NCBI RefSeq assembly: GCF_022201045.2
Contig: NC_068558.1
Coordinates: forward strand, 44,853,001 to 44,917,000
Length of the DNA: 64,000 nt
Origin: Citrus sinensis
Lineage: Eukaryota; Streptophyta; Magnoliopsida; Sapindales; Rutaceae
Direction of reading: 5' to 3'
This document shows, in pieces, positions 11,790 through 24,861 of the stretch. The notes beneath the pieces were generated by a model. That model searched no databases, was not told the DNA's origin, and saw only the letters and a program-made list of their open reading frames with translations. Numbering within the stretch: the first letter of the stretch is position 1; each line of letters starts with the position of its first letter. A program made the translations under genes and the position numbers.

Positions 11790-13883
11790 GAAAAATGAAC
11801 AAAGAGAGAGGATTAGAAGCCCATGAAACTAGGATGAGAAGTCCCGAGGTCCAAACTGTAAAGAAGAAAGCAATTCTCTCCATTAAATGAAAAACTTGAA
11901 ATTCAGTTAATGCTTACAAGGTATTTATTTGTTCTAATGTGAAATTACATTTTAATAACTTTATTGTGATTTAAGGTGTATAGACTAACAGAGGGAAGGA
12001 CCACGATTGGGAAGTTCTAGCAATGCTACAACTTAGAACGAGTTACCTACAACATAGACTACAGTAAAATATATTATGCTAGATATTCCAACGTCTGTCA
12101 AATTTCTAGAGTTTGTAATAATACTAGGCAAGTGTGTGGTTCTGTAACCCTACAAACTTACCAATAACCACAAACAAACAAAGACAAGAGCTTTAAATCC
12201 TTTTAGATTTTTCTTAGTGTGTGTCTGAGTTAACATAAAACATAACAGCTACCAAATTGAAGTAAGTGTAGTAATATTTACAAATTTAGCAAGTATATAA
12301 TCATCAGTTGCTAATATATGACAATTCAATGAAGGATTTTCATACCAAAACAAAAACCTAGATAGAAGATGCAGCAACCTTAGAGAACAATTAATTGAAA
12401 TGGAGAAAATTAATTGTTCATACCAAAACAAAAAACATAAGAATAATTCCAGCTTGCCCAGTTGGGAGACATCAGCTATATATTTATATGTGTATATAAT
12501 ATATTTTAACCACACTGACTGTGTATATGAAATTTATTGGCTTTTTTTCTTTTTTCTGGTAAGAAATTTATTGGCAATAAATGTAGCGGAAGATCTTATC
12601 ATAGCACAGAACACAAATTTTGTAGCGTCTCCTATAGTGCTCGCATCTAAAAAACACCAAAATAATATGAAAACATAAACATCTTTTTCATTAAAAAAAA
12701 AAAAGAAAAAGAAAAGAAATTACAATTTTGAGAAGGGGTCTATACTAACCCATATTCTAATATGCCCACGTCTTCTTTGTTTGTTTGAGGGGCCGAGGCG
12801 AGCACGAAGACTCTTTGCCTTTTTTTTTTTTTTTTTCTTTTTCTCTACTGTAAACGATGATGACAAATCACTACGCCTCTTCCATTGACTAAGAGGCCGA
12901 TATAGAAGAACAATGATGATGATCATTGATGAACAATATTTTTATGTTGTTACTTTTTTTTAAAAAAAATTATTTTAGCAAAATACTGACTAGATTGTAG
13001 ATCAACCGAGTGAGAAAGAAAAATTAATAGGAACTGTAAAGCAAGATCGTGACCACTAAATGGGTAAATCAAATCCTCAATCCAATTATAACTCGTGTTA
13101 GCGAGTAATTTTATTATGCCATGGCCCGAAGGTCGACCCTCAACTGATATTTACAATCACTTAATGCTAGAGAAAAATCTATTTTACCTCAAATGCGGGA
13201 AGTTCGAACCCATTCTGCTCTATTGGCAAAGAAAACATAATTAATATAACACAACATAGTGTGAGAGAAAAAAAATTATCAATTAAAATGTTATATTTTA
13301 TTACGTCTTACTTATATATCCTTATCATTGTTAAAAGTATTATACTAATTAATTAATTAGTAAGAGCACTAATATTTTAATACAAAATAGACATTACCAA
13401 AATAAAAGTTAGGTTACTGCTTATCCTATAATATTATTATTTCTATTTTGATAGTGTCTTCCTAGATATCAAATATCATTTTCTATTAATCAATGTAGGT
13501 TATTTAATTATCACTTGTCCAATAGATCGATGCTAGTTACCACGTCCGCTTAAAATGAAATCTATTAAGAGATTTTTTGAAAACTGCAGCATTAGTCCAA
13601 TGATGAAATTTAAAAAAAAATGTCAGTAATTTTCACATTTCTCAATATTATCACATGTTTTAATTTTCATTCCAATTAGTGATAGCAGTTGGAAAATATA
13701 TAGTTATTGATACAATACTTATTATCTTTAACATTGTAGTGGTTGTCATTAGACCTCCGCTAGGAGAATTTCTTTTTTATGTAGATGCTCAATAAATTTT
13801 GAAATTTTTATTTGTCCAGTCATTTTCATAAAATAATTATCGAAATTAACAATGTCACAAAATTTCTTAACATAATAGTCACT

Positions 13884-13967
13884 TATACGCACGCGCACAT
13901 AGATACACACGTGCGTACGAGCGCACACGCACACACGTACACACACGCGCGCGTGTGCACACACACA
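13884..13967. repeat. alternating purine-pyrimidine tract (CA/CG)
   Basis: A mixture of CA, CG, TG and TA steps. From 13921 to 13967 purine and pyrimidine alternate without a break, including an eight-base CG core. Such sequence is the classic Z-DNA former. It is also unusual here for its CpG content in AT-rich surroundings. Confidence 0.9.
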
Positions 13968-14788
13968 GAGAGCGCATTAGTCACTGACCATTGTTTGATA
14001 AAGTATTATTTGAACAAACATCCACCAAAAGTATGATTGAGTAATTTTCAAACAGTTTAATTTGACTAGTCATTTGAGTTTGAATTTTAGAAAATGTAAG
14101 GGATTAAAAAATATATTTAAAATTTACCCATCCCTATTTTACACACACAAAAAATAATAATTATAATAATAATAACATCCACCGCTCCACCTTCCGAGGT
14201 AATGAAACCCCATCTTTGGATTTTTTTTTTTTGTTTTATATAACTCATCGATATACACGTAGAGATAACACATGTTTTTCCACCACAAATAGAGGAAAAA
14301 ATTATGAGTTTTGAAGCCACATATTTCTCTTTTAAAAAAGAAACGAGACTATAGATGGCAAAATACTCTATGAGTTTGGGGTTTCATGGGGTCTCATCTC
14401 AAATGGAGTAAATTTTGAATAATTTTTGGGGAATAGGGAAAAAATAATCTCCAAATTTTTACTGAGGAGTGATTTGGTTTTGTATTCTCCACCCTAATCC
14501 GCATTATATATAAATATTTTTTTAATTTTTATTTAATAATATTTATTTTATCAATTATAATATTAGTTAATAAATTTTCTTTTTATTTTACCTAATATAA
14601 ATAGACTATAAGTAAAAGAAAACCTTACAATATAATTCTTATTCAACCTTAAAACATTATGATGTTTTCTTTTTTCACTTAAAATGCTACTCTCTTCAAA
14701 CATTTTTCAATTTTAATATCATTTTAAAATATTTTTTCAAACTTTTGCAGATTTTTTTAAATATTTTATAATATAGTGATTTTATTTA

Positions 14789-16007
14789 GGATCCAGCTAT
14801 GTTGCAACAGTGATACTATACCACACTTTTGTCATTATTCTGAAGAGTCGTTGGATGAAAAGTTAGTAAATCTAACGATTGAAATTAGTCATTGAATAAG
14901 TGAGGTAAGCACTGGCAACCGTAAAAGGTGGTAAAATTCACTCGTTGAACGACAACTTTATTTTATGTTTGGAAAAAAATTAGAGTTCAACTGATTAATG
15001 GGTAGTCGTCGTAATCGAACGAAGATGAACACAATTTCTGGGGGGAAAAGATTTTGATAATTCATAGATGAACATGGGCTCTCAACCGTACTAATCCAAT
15101 GGCGAATTTGATTTTGTAGCGAACGTGATTGCAGTTAAGAATTAATCTAGAGATACCGGAATCAAAAGAAGTTGGTTACAATTGCTGGTGGGGGTGAGAT
15201 TCCGATGAACATGAGGTCTCAACCTATGGCGAATTTGCCACCAAATCGTCTAACTGCAACCCATATTGAGCAGAGGTAAAAGTTTAAGAATTAGGCATAT
15301 ATGAAAACAGAATGCTCAAACCCCTTTCATGATTTCAATTCCAACTTATCTTCACCACCATTTCCCCCCTCCCAACCAAACCATTTTCAGCTGCAAAACC
15401 ATGTTGCAAATGCACTGCATAATCACTCACAAATCTCTAAGTCTGATTTCATTCAACTTGACAAAAATTGCATAGACTGACAGCACTCTTGTAATGGCGG
15501 CAAACAACCCACTTTTGTAATACCAACATCAGCAACTTCAATGAACCATAAATAAATCAAACAAAATAAACATTTCTGCGAGAGAAATCCCAAGTTCAAA
15601 TATTCGTTAAATCATATTCCAAAAAAAAATAATAATTCACCCAAATATCGAAATTGATTTCAGATCAAAGAAAAAAATATATTCAACCTTACATGCCTGC
15701 CCATTTTCTTAGAATTTCCCTCTCTCTATTTTTACAAATTTTTCTTCTGTTGGATCGCTAATTAAAACCCATTAAACCGAAATGCAAAAGTCACTTATCA
15801 AAGCGCCTTCGTTTTCACAGAGCTCCATTACCCACTACCAGGCTCCTTTCAACTTATTTTACTTTTTCTTAACCGACTTTCCCATTTCCTTTAACAAAAA
15901 CGTAGCCATCTCTAAAGCGTTGGATCAGATCCTTTTAAATCCAATGGTTACATTACATAAAGATAAAAAGTGTGGTATGATATCACTGTTGCAACATAGC
16001 TTAGTCC
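14789..16007. mobile_element. non-autonomous Mutator-like (MULE) element
   Basis: The ends are inverted: GGATCCAGCTATGTTGCAAC at the left and the complement of GGACTAAGCTATGTTGCAAC at the right, with similarity over about 50 bases including CCACACTTTT. It is flanked by a perfect 9-bp duplication TTTTATTTA (14780-14788 and 16008-16016), the Mutator signature. The 1.2-kb core has no transposase I can recognise. The reading frame from 15782 runs across the right end and is not a gene. It shares termini with the element at 33.4-34.2 kb. Confidence 0.85.
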
Positions 16008-16016
16008 TTTTATTTA

Positions 16017-16741
16017 AGTTCTTAATTTTTAATTTACTAAAATTATGTATCCATACTTATTATAAAATAATTAAATGAAAAATAAAGTGATGATGGAAAA
16101 ATCATTTCCTACCCACTTCATTAAATTTATTGAAGAATGAAATGAGAAATGGAGGTAAAATTTTTAATACAATAGAGAATGGATTAGAACTTCCCACCCT
16201 TATCCCACCCTTATCCCACCCCATTGCCATCCCAATACGAGACTTACATTTATCAAGACGACAGCCAAGTAAAATCCATTCGCTATGGTGGGAGAAGAAG
16301 GTGCTTGCGATTTGCGGTCCAAGTGTTCGACTCATCTCTGGCCAAACAAATTGATAAATTTCAATTCTAAACATCATTTTGGTGTTTGATACATTGACCA
16401 CGGTCAAAGTCCTCGACGATATGCAAATTAACAAATTACAAGAAATCTCATAAGAACCATCGCTACCTGCATGGATAGATATACTGATTCTGGTCATCAT
16501 CAGCAGACCAATCGATAAAAACGAATATTAAATCACCAGAGTCACGAAACTAGACTGCATACACAAGTCTTCTGAAAGTAAGACAATGAGAAATGATTAT
16601 AACACAAACAACACTTGAATCAACCACATTAAGAAAGGAATCAAGGCAGCCGGCAGATACGAGATAGCAATTAGAAAGCTGGATCGTAGAATCTCTTATA
16701 TGCTGGTTCACTCATGGAAGCCACAAACCATTCTCCCCACT
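16017..16741. other. 3' flank of the MUB gene
   Basis: Contains the MUB 3' UTR next to 16741. A 132-residue frame on the minus strand (16102-16500) has no domain I recognise and no supporting context. Confidence 0.45.
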
Positions 16742-19281
16742 TTAAAGGATAATACATGCACATGAATTCTGCTTCTGCATCTCTTCCTTGGTCTTCTCTG
16801 CATTGCAGCCAAAAAGAGGAGAAGAAAAAAGGAGGGGGGGGTGATGGAAGGAGGAATATTAGTTCATCTGATAGTAGCTTTTAAACCACAAGTCTAATGA
16901 AATGGAGCATGCATATCAATTCATTGCAAAACAACAAAAAAGGTAATGATACTGCACCATCAGAACTAAGAGCTACTCCATTGCTGCCCAAATTGAGCTT
17001 TGTAAAAGCAAAAACAGGAGGTAGCTAAAGTAATTTACAGTAACCAAAATCCAAAATGAGTCGGTGGGACTCTTGACGGGGTGATAGCTCTATTCTAGCA
17101 ATAATGAATTATAAACCTCAATTACAATCTACGTTTTGAGCAAAGGTACTCCTGGTAGTTTCCACAGAAAACAAGAGCTATGTTCATTCTCATATAAAAT
17201 TTCAGTAATTTCTGCATTATAATTACTTATCAAAGAGCTTGAACCTTGAACTGCATTGTTCTTCCCTGCTTCTTGAAGGGTCAGAAACACTTGGTACTTA
17301 AAAACTTAAATTCTTATTCTTCTTGGTGGAACTCTCTTATTAGTTCTTTTATATCAGTTTCAGTCTTCCCCAGAGTAGAATAAAATTTAGAGAGTATGTG
17401 ATGTAAAGAAGAGGCATCAAGGTATATCTTTCATAAAATAAAGTCAGCTAACACCACAAAAAGAGGACGAAATTTTGCTTCACTTGAATTTCACAAATTT
17501 ACATAGGCCTTCCAGGGGATTTTTAAACAATCTGACAGACACTATTTATTGTCAGAAATTTCAAGAGATAATGAAACTGGATATCAACTGTGCAGCAAAA
17601 AGTAACAAATCTTGAGGAACAGAATGAATCACAACAGAAACTATGCTTAAAAGATATAAAGGATGAGAAACTATCAAACCTGTCTTCTTTTTAGCAACAA
17701 GGGGCTGTATGACAACATGCATGGTAGTAACACCACTAGGAAGGTCACCAACAGTTATTCTTGAATCTGCAAGTGTCCTGTCATTCTCCAAAATTTTACC
17801 AGCATGTATGAGTTTTACATCATTTATTGATTTGGGTGTGATTGTTTTACCTGTATATGCAAAAAAGACTCTCCATTAAAAACTTGGAGGGAGGAAGACC
17901 AGCAGAGAACATATGGTCTAACAATTGTATTGCATTCACATTGGCATACATCATATGTACACAAGTCCTACAACTAAAAAATTAGTGTTTTTATTTGAAA
18001 AGTCAGTTCCTAGTAACCATTTTTGTGCTTAATTTTCACTTATAACACTCAATCTCATAACAAAGACCATAGAGACAAAATAAAAGCACACACTAAGGCT
18101 TATGCAGTTTGGAGAAGAGCATACAGCAATGAAAAAAACTGGACAAACTAGAGTAGTACGGCAGGCACCATTGTTTCAGTTGTACACTGAGGTTCCATGG
18201 TAAAGATGATAACCTAAAGCATTATACAAGGCATGCTAGTTCTGATGCAGAAGTCTGATTGAAGAGGTGCATGTTATCATCAATAGTGTTGTTGTAACTA
18301 ATGTTGAATCCTGATCTTTTGTAGCTATTGAGCTATTAGCTTAATTATCTTATGTTTATAGTTAACGGGTCTCCATTTGGGCATATTAATTGGGTCATTA
18401 AAAAGGTGCAAATTGGTTAACGTTATATTATTGATTAGGATGTCCCTTTAATATCGGGAATTATAGAAGTCTACAATATGTGCAAAAGTTTGAATGAAAC
18501 TTTCAGCAATTATGCCTCTGTGGTTTTCTAACACAATCATCCCAAAGATTTGATGTCAAGGGATTCAAGCTGATGTCTAGATCTTCATCTTTCTTCTTCC
18601 ACTACTTCATTTTGGGTAACTATTCACAGCTTTACTTTATTGTTCTATTCTGTTCCCAAAACCTATCTCAAGTTTATGGTTACCATAAACCTTAAAACAG
18701 GCGAAAAAGGCAAGCAAAAAAAAAAAAGGTTCTACCCTTTAAGCTATCATCAAATAAGCATAAAAACCCAACTAAAAGAAAATCTCTAGCTGTTCTTCAT
18801 CGCTACCTTCATTTGGCATTGAAGAAAACTCTCTTTAGCTTCTCGCAATACTATTAGCTTGCCTTCAAGTTTATCCATCTTTCTATTTCTATTAAATATT
18901 CATCATCAATCAGAAGGTTGGTAAGAGAAAAAAAAGAAGAGATATGCAAAGATAGACCAGAATACATGAACTATATTCAGGTCATATAGATATAGTTCTC
19001 AAATAAGTGAAATAAAAAAACAGTTCAATGAGTCTGAACATTGAAATTTAACTTTGAAAAATTGTAATGTCAAGCATATGCTTGCAGATCAATAATCTAT
19101 CTTCTGCATATGCCTGATACCGCAATTTTTCAAAGATAGATTAATCACCTTGGGGCCACTCAGCAACCAGCTGCTGCTTAAGAGTTGCAACTGTGGTAGA
19201 TGACGCATAGGTACCATGACAAATATCTGTTCCATCATAGATGCGAAATTTCAGCTCAACACACTCCTCTCCTTCACCCAT
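16742..19281 (-). CDS. membrane-anchored ubiquitin-fold protein (MUB)
   Basis: Ubiquitin-fold protein tethered to the plasma membrane by prenylation; known plant MUBs recruit group VI E2 enzymes. Coding exons (minus): 19149-19281, 17680-17850, 16742-16797, in phase, giving 119 residues, the family length. The start at 19281 gives MGEGEECVELKFRIYDGTDI. The fold has the MUB signatures TVATLKQQLVAEWP, DVKLIHAGKILEN and DLPSGVTTMHVVIQP. The tail ends Cys-Ala-Cys-Ile-Ile-Leu: the CaaX box CIIL with terminal Leu predicts geranylgeranylation, and the nearby Cys114 is a plausible palmitoylation site. Introns are 882 and 1298 bases. The last exon is only 56 bases and is easy to miss; it is supported by the CaaX ending and the acceptor TGCAG. 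Confidence 0.93.
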
Positions 19282-20440
19282 AGTGCCCTTCTACTTTTCC
19301 CAGCTTGCAGATCCGATGTAATACCAAATCAATGGCTTCAGTCCCAGTTCCAGAATTCTGTCTCACCCTACTTACCTGCTAAGAACCCACATATACTACT
19401 TAAATCCAAGATTTGTGAATTGCTATATGTCCAGCTTCCTAGAAATGTGGGGAAAATAAAAAACAAGCGGAGAAGGATGAAAAAAGGACCCTTGCACCTT
19501 GTATATCTTATGCTCAAAGAAAATGTGGACTATCAATTCCACTCAACTCAACTCGCTTGTAAATGCTATCTATTCGCACACATTTGATGAGTGCTTTTGA
19601 TGTCACTAAAGCTGCCTCAATCTAGATACAATAATTTCTGCATTTATTTTGTAGTGTTTGGCTAAATAAACGAAAACACTTCTCATGAAGGAAAAAAAAG
19701 GCTGAAGTGTTTTCTAGACAAGCACTTCTTCTGAAAAATGTTCTGAAGATGAGAAAAGCGCTTCTTCTAAAAGTGTTCTGAAGATGAGAAAGGCAATTGA
19801 CACACTTTTCACAGAAGCATTTGATAAGTGCTCTTCCACATAGCATAGTCATTTTATCTTAACAAAAGCCTTTTCCATTCGAAAGAAGTTTTTACAGACA
19901 TAATCTCATTGCACTCATAAAACCAAACTGGAAATGAAAAATTTATCTTCAATTTTCTTGTAACCTAAATTACAAAACAAAGTGGACGTTTCCAATCATC
20001 TGCGACTAAATAGCCAAAAATACAAAAAAGAACAGAATAGTTCTCTAACATTCTGACAGCCATTGAACGAAATTTAAACAGAAACTAAATTCAAAAAGCA
20101 CCGAAAAGAAAGAGGAACTTGATTCGAAATGCATCAAAGCAAAACCTGCGTGAATCTGACAAAAGGTTTGTTTGGAGTACAATCATGCAAAAAAGGCGCA
20201 TCTAAATCAGCCGCTGAATAGCCAAACCGATCCAACAAGCACTTCATATGATCCGATCACTCTTCGTTCACTCAATTCCTGCAACAAAACGCACCGTTTT
20301 TTAAGATATCAAATTTACACAAATCAAACTCTACCTAAATTTCGAATTGCGAAACACAGTTGAAATAACAGAATTAATACCTGATCACGAAGCCATGAGA
20401 ATCGAGTTAGGGTTTTTCACTTCTTGGCTACAGTAAGGGG
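19282..20440 (-). other. MUB 5' leader and upstream region
   Basis: Contains a probable 5' UTR intron: a donor-like CAG|GTATTA near 20380 and an acceptor-like sequence just above 19300. An upstream ATG near 20395 would open a three-codon frame (Met-Ala-Ser-stop). At 19690-19790 a short phrase, TTCTGAAGATGAGAAA, is repeated. The exon edges are inference. Confidence 0.35.
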
Positions 20441-20765
20441 GCATTCTTATTTGCTCAATTGTTTAATTTTGTTTTGTTTGCGGATATTATAATTTGGATC
20501 CAATCGATTCAACCACTTATTGAAATCTAATATAATTCAAACCAATGAGAAATAAAATTCAGTTCAATCCGATCGGATTCAATCAATCTCATTAAAATTT
20601 ATAAATATGAATGGTTAATTATACTTCGAAGTTCTAATTACAATTAAAAGAATATATCAATTTCTTTAATATTTCATGACTTTTTTTTATTATTATATGA
20701 TTGGAAAAGAAATAATTGAAAATTGATACATTTAATTTGTACTCTATTTTAATATTATATTTTTA

Positions 20766-21895
20766 TGGTGTGTTTACTTCTTAGAATAAGTAACGAGAAT
20801 CAAAGCTACGTTTACTTGACACAATTAAATTTGAGAATGAAAATAAATTATGTAGATCCCACACAATTTAAGAATAAAAAATAAAAATCTTATTCTCATA
20901 GGAGGGTTGGGAATGGAAATAAAATATAAATTTATTTTTTTATCTTTTTAATTTTTTCGTATTTCCTAAATTATCCTTGTTCAAATCACAAATAATTTTA
21001 TTATTTTAAATGTCATCAATAATAATAATAATAATGTAATTTTCATTATGTACATACATGTAAAAATATTATTATAAAAATGATATTAATTAAAATAATA
21101 ATAAATGTTAATATGATAATATTAATAGTAATTAATAATAACTAAAATAATAAAGTTAATAAAATATAATACTAATAATAATAATAATAAATGTTAATCA
21201 TGATAATATTAATAAAAATAATAATAACAATAATTAATAGTAACTAAAATAATAAAGTTAATAAAATTTAATAATAATAATAATAATAATAATAAATATT
21301 AATAATGATAATATTAATAAAAATAATATTAACAGTAATTAATAATAACTAAAATAATAAAGTTAATAAAATTTAATAATAATAATATTATTAAATTTAT
21401 TATTTTAGTTATTATTAATTATTGTTATGATTATTTTTATTAATATTATCATTATTAACATTTATTATTTTAGTTATTATTAATTATTGTTATTATTATT
21501 TTTATTAATATTATCATTATTAACATTTATTATTATTATTAAATTTTATTAACTTTATTATTTTAGTTATTATTACTTATTGTTAATATTATTTTTATTA
21601 ATAATAATAACAACAACAACAACAATAACAATAATAATAATAATAACAACAACAATAATGATAATATTGTTAATAATGATAAATTAATTATTAATACTAT
21701 GGGTATTTTCGTAAATTGATTCTCATTCTCATTCCCCATTCCCATTTATTTTGCCAAGTAAACAGACATTCCAGCACATTCTCATTCCCATTTATTTTTT
21801 ATTAAAATCTCATTCTCATTCCAGCTCATCCTCATTCTCAGATAATTCTCATTCCACCACATTCTCATTTCAATTCCCATAAAGTAAACGCACCA
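20766..21895. mobile_element. PIF/Harbinger-type (Tourist-like) MITE, copy 1
   Basis: Terminal inverted repeats TGGTGTGTTTACTT and AAGTAAACGCACCA are flanked by the 3-bp duplication TTA (20763-20765, 21896-21898), as in Tourist-like elements. Subterminal zones are crowded with GAATGAGAATG / CATTCTCATTCC motifs. The centre is an expanded TAA/TTA array in which one module (CTAAAATAATAAAGTTAATA) is repeated in direct and then inverted orientation. No transposase. The same family recurs at 45079-46136, in the opposite orientation. Confidence 0.85.
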
Positions 21896-21898
21896 TTA

Positions 21899-22810
21899 AA
21901 CTTATAAAAAAAAATTAGGCTTTAATTCCTTCAATAAAATAAGGTTTTATTTTTTTAGATTTTTTTTATACTGATTACACATTATATTATTGCATTACAC
22001 AAATATTTATAACTACTATTGTAACAGAAATTACATTGATATTTATAATCAAATATACAATACTGCGACTTTATATTATTACATTAAATTTCCTCTAGCT
22101 ATTTACAATTGATATTATAACAGACATTATATTAATATTTATAATTAGATATACAATACTGCAACTTTATATATTAAATTTTCTCACAGACAAATAATGT
22201 CTCTTCTCTATTTATATTTCATAAGAAAAAATAATTTATAAATATTTTAATTCTTATAATATTTTTGTGAAGGTTTGAACCACTACCCTCAACTTGTGAA
22301 GTAAATTTAAGATGATTCGCCGTTTTTACTTTTTACTTTAAGATGATATAATATTTAAATTATTCAAATGGAAACGCATGCCATCTATATCATTCACATA
22401 ACCGACATACAAAAATAAGATGCACTGGCGCGTAATGTTACTGCCTCATCGTTAACTTTTTAATTAGAAATGTCGTACCATTCCTTTCAATACCAAGTAG
22501 ACAACTTGACATATGTCTCTTTTATTCATAAATAAATAAAATGTCATATATTATACTGAATTCTACGTGATTTTGATAAAAGTGTTCTTTCTCTTCTTTA
22601 AATTGAGAAATTATCTCGGTATCATTTTTATTTTGTCATGTATATATTTAATCATAAAAAAATTTTGACATATTTTTTAAATCATCTTTATTTCTAAACT
22701 TTTATTAATCAATCACTTTCATATTAAAAGTAATCATTTTACCACCAAATGAATTAAAAGACTATTTTATTCTACAAAATTTTAAAAAATAAAAAATTAT
22801 ATATAGTCTT

Positions 22811-22853
<43 letters not shown>

Positions 22854-22979
22854 ACTTCTTTAATATTTCATGGCTCGTGATTTTTATTATGATATGGTTG
22901 CAAAAAATAAAAAATGAATGCTTTTAATTTATACACCATCTATTAAATAATAAGTTTTATAATTTAAAAATTATTTATT
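21899..22979. other. AT-rich spacer
   Basis: No gene seen. Contains a TA dinucleotide tract (22814-22851), listed separately. Confidence 0.5.
22814..22851. repeat. TA dinucleotide microsatellite
   Basis: About 38 bases of alternating T and A. Confidence 0.9.
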
Positions 22980-23666
22980 GAAAAAATATTCACCATCCAC
23001 CCGTTTTTTTCAGCTTTCTCAAAAATACACAATTCTTTTTTTTTTTGCTAGAATACACCTAAAGTTACATTTTGTTTCACTTTTCCACTTCCGTTTAGAA
23101 TCCATTAAGAAAACTAATGAAAACTTTAAAAAATGACTATTTTACCCCCAAAACGAAAATTACAATTTCACCCTAAAAATGTCAAAAATAATCAGATTTA
23201 ATGATGAATATAATTATTGGTACGTTAATGAAGTACAAAAAAATCTTAACTACTAGAGATTATAACTTAATGAATAATAAAACTCTACTTATCTTAAATT
23301 CAATTGATGGTTTGTGAGATTGGGTTATTTTTAATACTCCTGTTATAATCTAGCATTTTAGTTACAAACATATTTTAAAAAAAACCTGCATTTTGATGGT
23401 TGTGGAATTAATTTCTTTATTGACCGATGGAGAAAATATTTAGATTTAATCTTATTATTTTTGACATTGTTTAGGGTGAAATTGCTATTTTCGTTTTGGG
23501 GGTAAAATGATCATTTTTTTTTAAATTTCCGTTAGTTTTCTTAACGGATTCAAAACGGAAGGGGAAAAGTGAAACAAAATGTAACTTTAGGTGGATTCTA
23601 CCAAAAAAAGGAAATGTGTAATTTTGAAAAAATTGGAAAAAACGAGTGGACGGTGGATATTTTCCT
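22980..23666. mobile_element. MITE with long (about 220 bp) inverted repeats
   Basis: 22980-23205 and 23430-23666 are inverted copies. Shared phrases include CACCATCCACCCG against CGAGTGGACGGTG, AAAGTTACATTTTGTTTCAC against its complement, and ACCCCCAAAACGAAAAT against its complement. A 9-bp TTATTTATT lies at 22971-22979 and 23667-23675, suggesting the Mutator type, but in AT-rich DNA that duplication is weak evidence. No coding core. Confidence 0.8.
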
Positions 23667-23675
23667 TTATTTATT

Positions 23676-24545
23676 TATTGTTCATTAGATATATTGATCA
23701 ATTTTAATAGTAATTGCAATAGCAATTCTAATTTACAATTGCAACTATTAATTACAATTAAAACTATAATTATGATTATAGTGACGATCAGAACATAATA
23801 AACTTCGGTCATATGAATAAACCTTTGTAATAGGATGTGTTTAACCGTTAAAATCCATTAGATTTTATCAAACTGAGCCCAACCATTAAGTTTTCTCTTT
23901 TTAAAAAAAAATAAATACTTTTTAGGAATAGGACTCCAATTCTTCATTATTTATTAATAATATTATAGTATTATTGTTCCATTTTATATTGAATTTGGTT
24001 TCAAGGAATTTAACAATTTTTTTTATTTAGCTTTAATAACAATACAATATGTAACGATCTAACCAAATAACAAGTAGATAAATCAAATACAAAATATTAA
24101 AATAATACGAAATAGAGACAATGTCAGTGGAGTGCGGTATAATCACGTGTATGGTGTGTGTATTTTAACTTTTAAATGTTATATATATTTTTTTAATTTT
24201 AAAAATTAATTTAAGAGTCGAGAATCAAGTCAAGCTTTTTTGTAAGGCCCTAAACACCAACCCAAATGTAATCGAACCTAATTCCTTGAGTGCTAGCCCG
24301 ACCATTTACCCCTTAAATTTAGATCAAATACCTAAAAATTAGAGTTAGGTCAATTGAACCAAAGGTCGAGTCAAGAATGTTTTGCCATCTCTACAGAAAG
24401 GAGAATATATTAAACAACGTGGGAGGTAGTTGAGGATCTAATGGTATAGATTTGGCATAAAAGCTGACCTTGTGAATGCGAGCCAATTTACACCAAAAAC
24501 TGTGAAACTGCTATTGTAACAAGCTAATAATTATAAGACAATTGA
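23676..24545. other. AT-rich spacer
   Basis: No gene, RNA gene or clear repeat seen. Confidence 0.5.
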
Positions 24546-24650
24546 TATCTTACATGTAATGTAAGATACATCCTCACACATAAACAATGCATGTGTGGGG
24601 TCCACACACTATTTATGTGTGAGGATGTACCTTACATTAAATGTAAGATA
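24546..24650. repeat. 105-bp foldback palindrome
   Basis: The two arms, each starting TATCTTACAT and reading on through ACATCCTCACACATAAA, are near-perfect inverse complements. They are separated by a short loop around GTGGGGTCCAC. It looks like a tiny foldback MITE or a miRNA-like hairpin. No target duplication found. Confidence 0.85.
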
Positions 24651-24792
24651 GGGGGATCCTAATTATAAAGGTTTTACTAAGTGACATTTATTGTAACGTA
24701 CAACTAGGTTTTTCAGTGCAAAAATGAGTAATAGAGTAGTAAGGTCAAGTGGGCTAGTGGGTGAATTTTACTTAGCTCTAAGTTATATTAAC

Positions 24793-24810
24793 CATCATCA
24801 TCATCATCAC

Positions 24811-24851
<41 letters not shown>

Positions 24852-24861
24852 CAACAACAAC
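24793..24861. repeat. CAT/AAT/AAC trinucleotide microsatellite
   Basis: CAT repeats pass into about 16 AAT units and then AAC units. The frame across it would encode poly-His/poly-Asn and is not considered a gene. Confidence 0.9.

Larger units (their letters stand above)
10011..14779. other. gene-free spacer with COL promoter and microsatellites
   Basis: The first few hundred bases hold the 5' UTR and promoter of the leftward COL gene. The rest is AT-rich with microsatellites and no supportable gene. A B-box-like GGTTCGAACTTCC on the minus strand near 13200 is too weak to call a SINE. Confidence 0.5.

Noticed and set aside
13100-13250. SINE-like B-box on the minus strand
   Set aside because: A GGTTCGAAC core is present, but no A-box at the right distance, no tail and no flanking duplication.
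16102-16500. 132-residue minus-strand frame beside the MUB gene
   Set aside because: No domain, no splice partner, composition typical of chance; it lies in the MUB 3' flank.
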